A DNA stretch of 64,000 nt from Cranoglanis bouderius (Eukaryota; Chordata; Actinopteri; Siluriformes; Cranoglanididae). Shown here piece after piece: positions 34,887 through 46,193 of this stretch. The first letter of the stretch is position 1; each line of letters opens with the position of its first letter. Location: assembly GCA_023630585.1 (NCBI GenBank), contig CM042540.1:19266074-19330073 (forward strand), written 5' to 3'. The notes under the pieces are model-generated. The model ran no database searches, was not told the origin of the DNA, and worked only from the letters and a program-made list of their open reading frames with translations. A program made the position numbers and the translations under genes.

Positions 34887-35774
34887 TACAGCATTTATTT
34901 CCAAAAACCTTGAGGTTTAGGCCACACCCACTTCAGGTTTAAATCCGATAGATATATAGCTACATCTACGAATATTTGAGCACTATATAGTGCTGTTAAA
35001 TCACAATAAATAAACCCTCCAGTACACCCTTCAGGCCAGCTAGATAACCAGTCCCGGTTGGTACAGCAATTCCAACTGTTGGCCACTCTACAGTCCCACT
35101 CAGTTATACATCATTGTTAGAATCAATTTCCCCTCTGTTGGACACTGGAGACACAAAGCTGGCACCGTGTGCAGGCCGTAGCCTCCCCGTGCCGTGTTTT
35201 GCCAACAGGAGATGCCTGCTGTCTGGGCTACTTTATTACGTGGCATTTGGGGAAATGGCTATTTTGAAATGAATGATCTTAGACAATGCACAGATGTGTC
35301 TTTTTTTTTTTTTTCTTCGCACCCTCGGTTCTGGCATCGGCTGTGGCAGGTGGCTATTGAGAATGTTGAAGATGTAGACACACGCACACACAGCGAATCT
35401 CATTGCTGCTTTACAAATGCCAGCAGTTGAGCTCGAATACCTCAGCCTCCGTTATGCTCTGAATGAATGACATGATATGCTGCTGGCTGTGTTGGATAGG
35501 CTCTATATCTCAGTTTCTCAGTGTGTGCTATCCTTTTATCAAAGAAGAAAAGGTCAGGTGATGTGTATGTGTGTGAATATTTATATATTTGTAGTATATA
35601 GGTCTATGTGAGTGTGTGTGCTTGTTCAGGAAAAAAGCATCAGTGTTCTCTTTGATTACTGTGTTATTATGCTACGTCAAGTGTATTGCTGTGTGCTGTT
35701 GCTGTCTATTATTTCTTTCCATTATCAACCTAATTTCCAATACTTTCTGTGTGGAGTTCCACTCATTTGTATGT
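34887..35774. other. intronic DNA, nothing recognised
   Basis: Complex sequence without repeat or coding signature, apart from a T-run at 35301-35314. Confidence 0.45.
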
Positions 35775-36175
35775 CCTTATAGGTTTCATCCTGGTTCTCT
35801 GGTTTCCTCCTGAAAACTTGCCAGTAGGTGGATTAGCTACAGTGGTGCTTGAATGTTTGGTGAACCCTTTAAAATTTTCTATATGTCTGCATAAATATGA
35901 CCTAAAACATCAATAAATAAATGACCAAGTATAATATTTTTGTCTCATTTGTGTAATTGGGTTCTCTTTGTCTACTTTTATGACTCGTGCGAAAACCTGA
36001 TGTTGTCTTAGGTCACATTTATGCAGATATATAGAAAATTCGAAAGGGTTCACAAACTTTCAAGCACCACTGTATGTTAAATTGCGCCTGGGTCTGAACG
36101 AGTGTGTGAAATGTGTGTGTATATAGGGTCCAGGGTGTATTCCTGCCTCACGCCCAGTGTTCCCAGGAATGTTTT

Positions 36176-36178
<3 letters not shown>
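35775..36178 (+). repeat. SINE body, interrupted by a MITE
   Basis: The pieces 35775-35839 ('ctggtttcctcctgaaaact', 'gtaggtggattagcta') and 36073-36178 ('ttaaattgcgcctgggtctg', 'ccagggtgtattcctgcctc') are consecutive parts of a DANA/HE1-like SINE body that I recognise from fish. The 35840-36072 MITE splits them. The tRNA-like head is missing. Confidence 0.7.
35840..36072. mobile_element. 233-bp TA-flanked MITE nested in a SINE
   Basis: The ends CAGTGGTGCTTGAATGTTTG and the inverse of 'caaactttcaagcaccactg' are flanked by TA (35838-35839, 36073-36074). The inverted repeats extend far inward ('tctgcataaatatgacctaa' with 'taggtcacatttatgcaga'), so the element is almost a full palindrome around a short centre. 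Confidence 0.9.
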
Positions 36179-36206
<28 letters not shown>

Positions 36207-36500
36207 CCAGCTCTTCTCAGAGCAACTGTGTAGTGTGAAAGGTGAACTTTGAAAATACAGACTTGAACGAGAGGTAATTGGAGCACGTTACACTAATTAC
36301 TGTGACACTAACATACTGCCTGCAGTCCAGAAAATCTTCCCAGTGTACGGGCCCCACACACACACACACACACACTCGGTCCCTAAGGGTTGCTTGACGC
36401 TTGCCTGGGGCCTGAAGATAAGGGATCCTTGTGTGTGGCTATGAAAACTGAGGAGGTTTGCATCTCAAGCACAGGACATACCCATTCCCTTTCTCCCTCT

Positions 36501-36536
<36 letters not shown>

Positions 36537-36627
36537 GACAACAGAGCAAACACAAATCCTTTAAAGGAGGCTTACAGTGACAAAAAGACCACTGCGCCCC
36601 TTTATTACCTCAAAGCCTCTGACAAAA

Positions 36628-36662
<35 letters not shown>

Positions 36663-37534
36663 TACATACACACACTCTCATAGTGCACTCAGCAGGCATG
36701 GCAAGAAAATAGGTGAAATATCTTCAAAGCAAACACAGTGTCAAAATGACAGAAAATTACACCTCAGCGGGTGCGAGCCAGCCACGTACTCACAAAACGT
36801 ACGCTGGACAAAAGTCTATTGTTGCCTTTCTCACACTAAAACTTCTCAAAAGCTACATTCTCTCATCACACACACACACACAAACACACATATTTCTCTA
36901 GCATATATATCTCTACAGGCCTCGAAGAAGCTGAGGGACATGTCAAGTCCTTTGGGAACTGATAGATAGTCTCCTGTTCCATGAAGCCTCGAAGTTTCCC
37001 TGAAGCAATCAGAATGCACCCTGAACTTGAGTGTCACTAACTTTGCGCTCTCTCTCTCTCATTCCTTCGACATGTATCTCGCTCTCACGACCCGAGGCAG
37101 AAAGGCACCACACGAATGTTTTCAAGCTGTTCAAAGCTTTAGTTGAGGCATACATAAGAGCAGGCGAGGCCTTTTATTGACCGATTTCAAAAAAAAGTCT
37201 ACGTGTTCATGCATGCTTGTGTGTTTGACTTTGTCTTTTACCTTCTTTGTTGTTTTTGTCTCGCATAATTTAATATAGCAAATAAAACCCCACTGAAAGT
37301 ATATTATGAAGGTTGTAATCTAATGTCACGGCAGGAATGTTTCGCTGATAGATTTGACCAGGTTGATGGATGTTAGAATGATGCATGTTTTTTTATTTTT
37401 AATTATGACATCATTAAATGCTAACTTTCGATCTAAGCGGATCTAAGAAGGTTCCAGAGTTTTACTCTCCCCCCCCCCCAGATCTCCAGTCACAGTCGTC
37501 CAGTCGTCTCTCCTTTACCCTTCAGTAGTTTGTC
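36179..37534. other. intronic DNA rich in CA microsatellites
   Basis: CA arrays at 36356-36374, 36504-36533 and 36630-36675, with a shorter one at 36868-36892. No coding signal. Open frames here are Thr-His artefacts. Confidence 0.75.
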
Positions 37535-37948
37535 CAACTATTGTACAGAACTAAATTTGTGCCACAAGTATTGAACGTGACTTTACAAGAAACGAACAAA
37601 GATATACAACGAGAAAGAAGAAAAACACCCTGAAACTGAAAACAGTGAACTCGGTGGCAAAAATGTAAAATGGTCTTCAAATAAACAGCATTCTTTGTTT
37701 TCACTAATCATGGTTTATGAATGAGTTTTTGTTTACGCTTTCAAACTTTTCGTTTACGCTCCTCAAGTTTATGTTTGCCATTCTGGCACAAACCTCACGT
37801 GTGGGCGGGGCTTAACGGCGATTTACTCTCATTGGCTAGTGAGATTTGGATCGACAACTCCCTGAACCAGAAAGTAGAGATTTTCTTTGGAGAGCATTCT
37901 GGATGCGGTTCTCTGTATAGTTATAGTGTTTGTATTTTTTAGTGGAAA

Positions 37949-37979
<31 letters not shown>

Positions 37980-38375
37980 GTCAGTATATTAGTTCGTAAT
38001 TAATATTTGAGGTTTGGGTAGTCTCATACCACTATTATTTCGAGATGCGATCCTCAGCTGGACACTCGAGCTGTCGATCCAAATCTCACTAGCCAATGAG
38101 AGTAAATTGCTGTTAAGCCCCGCCCACACATGAGATTTGGGCCAGAGTGCAGAGTGTAAATGAAAACTCTGGCAGCGCATTCATAAACCATGATTAGTGA
38201 AAACGAAGCTTAGAAAACGGTTAACAAAGAATTCTGTTTATTTGAAGACCATGTTACATTTTTGCCACCGAGTTCACTGTTTTCAGTTTCAGAGTGCTTT
38301 TCTTCTTTCTCGTTGTATATTCTTGTTCAATACTTTTGGCACAAATTTAATTCCATGCTATTGTAGAAATGTATT
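37535..38375. mobile_element. large foldback element, arms about 300 bases
   Basis: The left arm (about 37535-37860) is the inverse of the right arm (about 38067-38375). Matching pieces include 'agtgaactcggtggcaaaaa', 'ggtcttcaaataaacag', 'cactaatcatggtttatgaa', 'gtgggcggggcttaac' and 'ctcattggctagtgagattt'. The roughly 200-base centre holds a (TTAC)n array (about 37948-37978). The right arm has a short extra stretch near 38205-38225. No coding capacity. Transposon class unknown. Confidence 0.88.
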
Positions 38376-38519
38376 TTTCCTCAGAGAAAAAGTAGGTCCA
38401 TTTGTTCTGAATGATCGCCGATCTTTTCTTCTGATAGTGATCTAATACTGACATATGAGCTGCAGAAAAATGTGTAAAACAAAATTTTTTCAGTATCTCC
38501 TGCTATGTGATGTACTCTA

Positions 38520-38990
38520 TTATGCCCTGTATACTAACAAGGTTTCCAGAGTCTTTAGAGCAAAACCAGCTGCCCAGCATCACAACATCACAGATCCTCC
38601 ACTACATTTAACAATAGGGATTAGTTTCTCATCGTTTTTCCGCCAAACCCATGCTGAATGTTTGTTTTCCCCTTATCAAACTATAAATAAGCATTTCTTC
38701 TGGAACGTAGCTGGCGTCTAAAAATTGTAGATTTGGAGACTTGGCCACCCCAAGATGCTACAGTCGTGATCCTTGGAGATTTTTTTTTTGCCTCTCTAAC
38801 CATCTTGCCCACTGTGTGTGGAAGCAAAATACACTTCCTAATCTTGGCAGTCTCTTACAGATCCAGATGTTTTAAATGTCTTAATTATTGCCCTAACTGT
38901 GGGTAGTTGCAGGCGTGTAGCTATTCATTTTATAGTTTGACACTTTTGTCTCACTTCATTTGTGTATTCTGTAATCTTCCCCATGTTGAT
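38520..38990 (-). mobile_element. degenerate DNA-transposon fragment (tentative)
   Basis: Phrases such as 'ccagctgcccagcatcacaa', 'acagatcctccactacattt', 'gagacttggccaccccaaga' and 'tttgcctctctaaccatctt' resemble the antisense strand of a Tc1-type transposase region common in fish. No intact frame or ends remain. Confidence 0.4.
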
Positions 38991-39020
38991 TAAAGGGAAT
39001 TTAGCATGTGTGTTCATATC

Positions 39021-39240
39021 CCTTTAATGCATGGTGTTGCCATATGGCAACAATTGATTTATCTCCAATTTTTTGATAGGTAATAATACAAAACTACTTT
39101 TTTTTCTATGTAACTGGAAAAAGGGGGCTTTAACTTTGACATAACAAAAATATGCAATGTCACATGACCTGCAATCTGCAATCACATGGCATGGTGAAGG
39201 ACATCATCAGAGGGCTCTCAGAATTTGATTCACCAAAGCA
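39021..39240 (+). repeat. palindrome-family repeat, partial copy
   Basis: Begins 'ccctttaatgcatggtg', then the palindrome GTTGCCATATGGCAAC (39036-39051) and 'tgatttatctccaatttttt'. Same order as 39571-39780, and truncated after about 220 bases. Confidence 0.75.
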
Positions 39241-39502
39241 TTATAAAGTTTTCACCAAAGCATTATAAAATTCTATGCATTATTCTATTAATTTAACACA
39301 CATTACGATTTCATGACCTCCATTGTGTATCTCAAGGTTTCTTTAAGTTGTGTCTCTCAGAGCAAGATAACAGAAAAATAAAAAATATATCATATGCAAA
39401 ATAGTATATGCTGGATCTAGTGCTATTTTATAAGTCGTAGAATAATGAGAATAATAAAAAAACTGGGACTATTCGTGCAGCAATATACAGGCAATATACT
39501 AG
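39241..39502. other. intronic DNA, nothing recognised
   Basis: AT-rich spacer between two palindrome-family copies. A short direct duplication 'tcaccaaagcattataaa' is at 39231-39268. Confidence 0.5.
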
Positions 39503-40215
39503 ACTATTTCCGACTTAAGTCTGCATTTTCTATCCGTCATTTTTTGGGGTTTAAATGACAGTGCTTGTGTTTAACCCTTTACTGCATGGTGTTGCCATAT
39601 GGCAACAATTGATTTATCTCCAATTTTTGATAGACAATAATACAAAACTGCTATTTTCCTAAGTAACTGAAAAAAGGGGGCTTTAACTTTGATGTAACAT
39701 TAAAAAAAAAAGCCTTTTTCTGCAAACACATGGCATGGTGAAGGTCATCATCGCAGGGCTCTCAAAATTTTATTCACTTTTCAATATTTAGGCAAAACTA
39801 CTTAAAGGAAAATATTTAAACACTATCTGAGATAAGTTAACATTTATTTTTTGTTTACATATTTTGAGTATGTTGTTAAATGGTAAAATGTAACTGTTGC
39901 CATATGGCAACAACATGCGATAATGGAACTGTGGAATGTGCATTCATGAATTGAAACAGGCCTACATAGCAAAAAACACACCAGGCTTCTCTGAATGTGA
40001 AAAAAATGTAAATATACTATTAAAGTAAGAAAAACTTCAACCAAAACATGTTTGGATCTAATTTTTGTTTGCATTTTGAGTGAGTAAATCCATCCACATG
40101 CTTGTAGTATACTGTATATACACACATACAGTCTGGAAAATGCAGTAATTGGAATTTTAATCTCATACTCATTTTGTGTAACTATATGATATGATTGTAA
40201 TAATTCAAGTAATAA
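39503..40215 (+). repeat. palindrome-family repeat, long copy (piggyBac-like ends?)
   Basis: About 710 bases, homologous in inverse orientation to 45335-46193. It has two copies of the 16-bp palindrome GTTGCCATATGGCAAC (39591-39606 and 39896-39911). TTAA followed by CCCTTT at 39571 recalls piggyBac ends. However, similarity to the other copy continues beyond the TTAA, so that is not the element boundary. Confidence 0.7.
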
Positions 40216-41394
40216 AAATCCATAAAACATTTTTTAATGTAAATGTAATATTTCATGCAGTACAGGGATATTTACACCCCAGTGAAACAGGAAGTCAAGG
40301 ATGACTGCCACATGAGGGTTCCTAAACACTCAGGTGAACTTCAAGTGAAATATAGGGTTGGACCTTTTTTTTTTTTCATAAGAATTTCTAGGATGCCAAT
40401 AATTGTGGCATGGTGTTTTAAAAGATATAGTTTATTTTCCTTTGAATGAATTAAGCTAATTGACCACAAAGACATTTCATCTTTTTTATTGCCAATAATT
40501 CTGGAGCGTGTTCGTGCATGCATGCATAAGAATGAAAATGATACAAGGGTGGAGTTAAAAACCACAGCTGTAAGACTCCGACTTTCCCTTGTGCACGCTT
40601 TAATGTGTTTGCATCAGAACAAGATTAGCAGGCGCCATTCATCTCCACGGGCCTCGGGCGAGAAGGGAAGGCTTCCTTAAATAGATTTTTGCCAGCGGAA
40701 GGGCCCGGTAAATAGGCGGCGTGAAAAATATGTTCCTCATTCACATTTCCGTAAGCCTGCCTGCCTGCCAAAACAGCAGCGTGCCATGCATGACTCCCTG
40801 GGGCGCTCCCGCAGATCGCACTTCATTTCAGCAGCATCAGGCTCGGTGGTGAAATATGCAGCATTAAAGAAGTACATGACCTGTCGTGCCCTCTTTTTTT
40901 TCCACATGATGTGTGGTGTCAGGGATTCTTTTTCCCTCTTTTTTTTTTGGCAGATAGATATTGAAATTGCAGCACATTACTATGCATGAAATATGTCTTT
41001 AGATGTTTTCTAGACAGTTGAATTTATTATAACGACAAGGATTGCTTTCAGATAAATGATCCATGTGCAGACGATTTGATGATCTTGTTGCCACCTTAAA
41101 TTTGATTTTTTTTACGACATTACAACATGACGTGCTTTTTTTCTGAAATGAAACACATTGAGTATTTAATTTTTTTTTTTTACTTTGATTTGATCGGCAC
41201 ATACATTCATGCATATTATTTGCTCCTGTTTTATTTAAATCATTTTTTTCCTTTTCTTTTTTGTTTAAACATTTATTCTCTTCGATTTATTTCCTTCTCT
41301 TTTTTCCTGAGTCTCTCAAGTGCATAAAAATTTATATACTGATAACAAATTAGTGACAGGTAAATAAAAAATAAATAAATAGATAAATAAATAA
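40216..41394. other. intronic DNA with a complex non-repetitive block
   Basis: The block at about 40560-40870 is compositionally complex ('ggaagggcccggtaaatagg', 'ggcgtgaaaaatatg') and lacks repeats or coding frame. It could be a conserved non-coding element. Low-complexity T-rich DNA fills 41160-41330. Confidence 0.35.
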
Positions 41395-41835
41395 AGACAC
41401 CAACAACAACAACGACAACAATAATAACTTTGTATGTAGTCCCTGTCTGTACAACAACAACAACAACAACAACAGTTTAATAATAATAATAATCATAATA
41501 ATAATACTTTGTATGTACTATTTGTTTGTCTGTCTGTCTGTTTGATGTGCCAATTGACTATTTTCTTTGCAAACAACAACAATAATTAAAAAGTAATAAT
41601 AATAATAATAATAATAATACTTTGTATGTAGTCCCTGTCTGTACAACAACAACAACAACAACAGTAATAATAATAATAATACTAATAATAATAACAACAA
41701 CAACAAAAATAATAATACTTTGTATGTACTATTTGTTTGTCTGTCTGTCTGTTTGATGTGCCAACAGACTATTTTCTTTGCAAACAACAACAACAACAAC
41801 AACAACAATAATAATTTGTATGTAGTTCCTGTCTG
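41395..41835. repeat. 193-bp tandem repeat made of trinucleotide and GTCT runs
   Basis: The unit start 'tttgtatgtagtccctgtct' recurs at about 41429, 41621 and 41815, a spacing of 192-194. Each unit contains AAC and AAT trinucleotide runs, then 'tttgtatgtactatttgttt', TCTG repeats, and 'tttctttgcaaacaacaaca'. Frames across it are poly-Asn/Leu/Tyr artefacts. Confidence 0.9.
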
Positions 41836-42387
41836 TTTGTCTGTCTGTCTCCCAGCTAGTCTGATGGTGCTAGTGGACTATTTTGTTTCCAGGCACCTCT
41901 TTCATGTTAGCGTTTTCCCTCTGTCTGCCTGAGATAATACACTACAGCTAGAGGAGATGTCTGACAGCTCTGACTGTTGAGAGTGTGTGAAGCCCTTGCC
42001 TCTCTGTAGTGATGGCTCCGTGACGCTGATTTAAATGAGGACCTTCAATCTGAGCGTGGGCTTATTATGGGATGCCGCACAGCCAACTGGGCCACATTTG
42101 TTCTGGCAGTTTCCGTTGGACTCGGCTGCTCTTAAATGAGCGTTTAGTGCCTCAGCTCTCTCTTGTCTTGCTGGGTTTTTTTTCTAACTATTTGAGGTCA
42201 TAGGCATATACAGGAGAAAAGGAAGAGAAAAGGAAGGAGGATTGTTGCTTGACTTAAACTGAAGCTTGGTATGGTGAGTGGTGCAGTCAGCCATTTTGAC
42301 ATTACTAAGTTCGGTGTGTGTGTGTTGAGAGAGGCAACATGCTCGTGTGGGTAGCAGGTTCTTCCCCAGTGCCCCCTGCTCGATCTG

Positions 42388-42391
<4 letters not shown>
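41836..42391. other. intronic DNA, nothing recognised
   Basis: Complex sequence at 41930-42160 without coding signature. Confidence 0.45.
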
Positions 42392-42433
<42 letters not shown>

Positions 42434-42452
42434 GTGTGTGTGTGTGTGTGTG
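42392..42452. repeat. (GT)n microsatellite
   Basis: GT dinucleotides with a single CG interruption. Confidence 0.96.
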
Positions 42453-42707
42453 GTGTTCTTCACCTCTAGGAGGCCTTGTGTAGCGCTGCAGCTGATGCAG
42501 AGAGACAAGCTCAACACACTGCTCCAGCACACCCACTGCTCCTTATTCTTTCTCTTGCTGTCCTGTTTTTGTGCTTAGCATCGCAACGACTCCCGCAGGC
42601 CTCAACCTCGCAGTGTGGAGTCAAAGAAACAAGGATCACGCTGCGTTGGGAATTTTACCCTCACATAGAATTAAGTGTTTTGTTTTTACTGTCTATGAGA
42701 GAGAAAT

Positions 42708-43937
42708 GGTAAGACTTTACTTAAGGGCAGTGTTCATAGGGCGACATGACATCTACATAAGCTGTCATGATCATGATTGTGACAAATAACTTTTAACATT
42801 ACTTATACGTTACACAAGCTAACATTTGTATAGTACACAAGTAGGCTTAAGCTGTCATAAAGTGCTTATGTAGGTGTCATATAGCCCTATGAACACTACA
42901 TGAGCACTTATAACAACTGGCATACGCCTGCACTACTTATGTAGTCTTCATAGCCAGCTGAAGTATATTGGAATACACCAATGCAAGTGTTATGTAGACT
43001 TATGAAACTTGTCATAAGGTGCTTATGTAATTGTCATGTAGCACTATGAACACTACATAAGCTCCATAGACGGATATGAGCATCCACTACTTATGTAGTG
43101 TCCATAGTCAGCTAAAGTATACTGGTATAAGCCAATGCAAGTGTTAAGTAGACTTATGATAGTTGTAATAAAGTGCTTATGTAGGTGTCATATAGCCCTA
43201 TGAACACTACATAAGCCTAATGGAGTAAGTCTTTATTGTAGTCCAATGAACATTAAATAAGCATTTTAGCTTATTTTAGCTGCTCTAGACTTAAGCTGTC
43301 ACAAAATGCTTATGTAGGTTACAGAAAAGGTTTATTCCAGTAACTGAGTATTCCAATAAAGTGGTCATAAAAAGCTTATTTAGGTGTCATGTAGCACTAT
43401 TAACACAACATGCACTTTCTGGCAAATACATAACATTTAGACAGGATTATTCCAATTTGGCTTTAGTTGTCTTAAAATGTGTATGTAGGTGTCATGCAGT
43501 GCTATGAATACTACATAAGAACTGTATGACAGCTGATACACTCCCACATAACATTTAGACAGGCTTTTTCCAGTGGGTCTCAGTTGTCATGTAGCCCTAT
43601 GAGCATTACATAAACACTTTATGGCAACTGACATAAGTCCAGATAACATTTATACAGGCTTATTTCAAAAGGCCTGCCAGCTGTCTTATGTAGGTATCAT
43701 GTAGCCCTATGAACACCACATAATCACTTTGACAGGTAACATAAGCCCACATAACATATTTATAAAGGCTTATGCTGTAGACATCAGCTGTCATTAAGAG
43801 CTTAGGTCGGGGTCATGTAGCCATACGAACACTACATAAGCACTTTGACAACTGACATAAGCCTTCATAACATTTATACAGGCATAAGCCACTTTATGTC
43901 AACATATATAAACATCACCTTTAAGTAAAGTGTTACT
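42708..43937. mobile_element. 1.2-kb TIR element filled with degenerate tandem repeats
   Basis: The left end GGTAAGACTTTACTTAAGGG and the right end CCTTTAAGTAAAGTGTTACT are inverted. The GTAACACTTTACTT-type TIR is common in fish non-autonomous elements. The interior is an array of 100-180-bp degenerate units built on 'gtcataaagtgcttatgtag', 'tgtcatatagccctatgaac' and 'actacataagc'. No coding capacity. Confidence 0.8.
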
Positions 43938-44401
43938 AAAAACGTTTAGAAAAAACGTCTACAAATTCAGATGTCAGGCTGACACAACACCTGTGAAGTG
44001 ATGCTTTTTGTTGACATAAGGTTGTGTTATGACAGTCTCCAGACTGATTTACATTAGAATATCATAGCACATCCATATGTCAACAAAAATCTCTCGCTTG
44101 ACTTAGCTTATGTCACCTTAACCTTCACTTCAAAATGAAAGAAAGCGGCCTTTCTGACAGTTCATGCATGTTGCCAAAAGCATTTATGTATGATTATGCA
44201 AGACATTAAGTGCCTTATAATTAGTTTTCTGCCTGTGACAGACTTTGACACTTCAACTTTAAGAAACCGTGAATATATATTTCATCAAACTGTTTATTTA
44301 TAACCGTAATCACGCTGGGTAAGGAGACAGTTGAACAAACATGGTGGTAAAAAAAAAAAAAAAAAAAAAAAAACCTGGAAAGTTTTCAGAAATATAGTAT
44401 G

Positions 44402-44403
<2 letters not shown>
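43938..44403. other. intronic DNA ending in a poly-A tract
   Basis: Nothing recognised. A run of A lies at 44350-44373. Confidence 0.5.

Positions 44404-44495
<92 letters not shown>
44404..44495. repeat. (TA)n microsatellite
   Basis: About 45 AT/TA units. Confidence 0.97.
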
Positions 44496-44499
<4 letters not shown>

Positions 44500-44894
44500 T
44501 AATAGAACAACACACAATTTATATATGCAGTATACATCATATCGTAAACCAGAAAGTGACAATCTGACCAGAAACACAGCAATGCCATTACAAGAACACT
44601 GACAAATAAGAATAAAATTGCTTGGGTTACTTGATATTTCATAAAAAAAAGATGCCAATCTTCTCTCAAACTCTTTATAACAATGTCAAACGAAACTGAA
44701 TGTAGGGTCTAAAACAGAATAGCGGAAACGCAAACCTATCAATATGCAGATGAGGGCATTTGAATGTTGTCACGTTGAAAATGTGGCATTGCGATGATTT
44801 TTTTTTTTCCAGTGACTTTTAATCTTTATTTTTTTTTGTGATATCATTTTTTTTATTGCATAATCTCATCTTGGATCCTCTGGGGATAAAGAAC
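44496..44894. other. intronic DNA, nothing recognised
   Basis: AT-rich, without a coding or repeat signal. Confidence 0.5.
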
Positions 44895-44895
44895 A

Positions 44896-44944
<49 letters not shown>
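44895..44944. repeat. (CT)n microsatellite
   Basis: CT dinucleotides with one early CCC interruption. Confidence 0.96.
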
Positions 44945-44948
<4 letters not shown>

Positions 44949-45049
44949 CTATGTAATGTAGTGAGAGAAAATGATGGTGGTCTGACACTGGAGTCCAATC
45001 CCACATCTCCAACTCACTTGTGTTCAGAGATAAGCCGAGTCCTTTACTC

Positions 45050-45243
45050 ATTACTTACTTCACTCATTAAAATGCAAATCAATTTATAACTTTTTTGAAA
45101 TGCGTTTTTCTGGATTTTTTTGTTGTTATTCTGTCTCTCACTGTTAAAATACACCTACCATTAAAATTATAGACTGATCATTTCTTTTTCAGTGGGCAAA
45201 CGTACAAAATCAGCAGGGGATTAAATACTTTTTTCCCCCACTG
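45050..45243 (+). mobile_element. solo right end of the second Tc1 family
   Basis: Nearly identical to about 21440-21627: 'tttcactcattaaaatgcaa', 'gaaatgcgtttttctggatt' and 'ggcaaacgtacaaaatcagc'. It ends at 'cccccactg' before TA. Everything upstream of the TIR, including the transposase, is missing. Confidence 0.93.
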
Positions 45244-45334
45244 TATTCAGAGATGGGTTAAGCACCTGTCAATCAATTGAATTTTCTTGTAGTCAGATTA
45301 TGCAGGGGGGTCAACAATGTGCAATGGTGGAAAG

Positions 45335-46193
45335 TATCATAAAGTCAAAAATAACACAAAATGTATGAGATTACAATTCCAAATACTGCATTTTCTTGAT
45401 TATAAGTTGCAGAGTTTTTTGCCACCTAGTAAACATGTAAAACTTATATCTTCTAGAAAGGAATTATAGTAGAAAAAGTATGCAGATGGATTTACTCACT
45501 CAAAATACATACAGAAATTAGATCCAAAACATTTTGGGTTTTGGGTGAAGTATCTTTTTAATTCTTTCGCTTGAATTCTTAACTCTTTCTCTTGAAACAT
45601 AAAATTTAGAAAATAAGTTGCGATTGCAAAACGTCTGAAATTACATCTTTGTTTTTTTACTTTGAATGTGAAAAACTGTAAATATACTATTAGTGAAACT
45701 TGGTGTCTTTTTTGCTATGTAGGCCTGTTTGAATTCATGAATGCACATACCACAGTTCCATTATCGCATGTTGTTGCCATATGGCAACAGTTACATTTTA
45801 CCATTTAACAACATACTCAAAATATATATACTTGTTTAAATGACAAAAAATAAATGCTAACGTCTCTCAGATAGCGTTTAAAGTTTTTCCTTCAAATAGT
45901 TTTGCCTAAATATTGAAACATGAATCAGATTTTGAGAGCCCTGTGATGATGACTGTCACCCTGCCATGTGATTGCAGAAAAAGCATTTTTTAATGTTATG
46001 TTAACGTTAAAGCCCCCTTTTTCCAGTTGTATAGGAAAATAGTAGTTTTGTATTATTGCCTATCAAAAAATTGGAGATAAATCAATTGTTCCCATGTGGC
46101 AACACAATGTGGTAAAGGGTTAAACACAAGCACTGCCATTTAAACCCAAAAAAAATCAGGGATACAAAATGCAGACTGAAGTCGGAAATAGCT
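45335..46193 (-). repeat. palindrome-family repeat, inverted copy
   Basis: Inverse of 39503-40215. One perfect GTTGCCATATGGCAAC (45773-45788), one decayed version (46088-46103) and AAAGGG-TTAA at 46115-46123. Shared phrases include 'gcaatgaaca'-free blocks such as 'cagttccattatcgcatg' and 'ggcctgtttgaattcatgaa'. Confidence 0.75.

Noticed and set aside
41518..41932. Poly-Leu/Tyr and poly-Asn frames
   Set aside because: Artefacts of the AAC/AAT tandem repeat, with no other coding evidence.
42198..42578. Frames of 75-112 codons around a GT array
   Set aside because: Their length comes from the microsatellite, and the flanking residues match no family I know.
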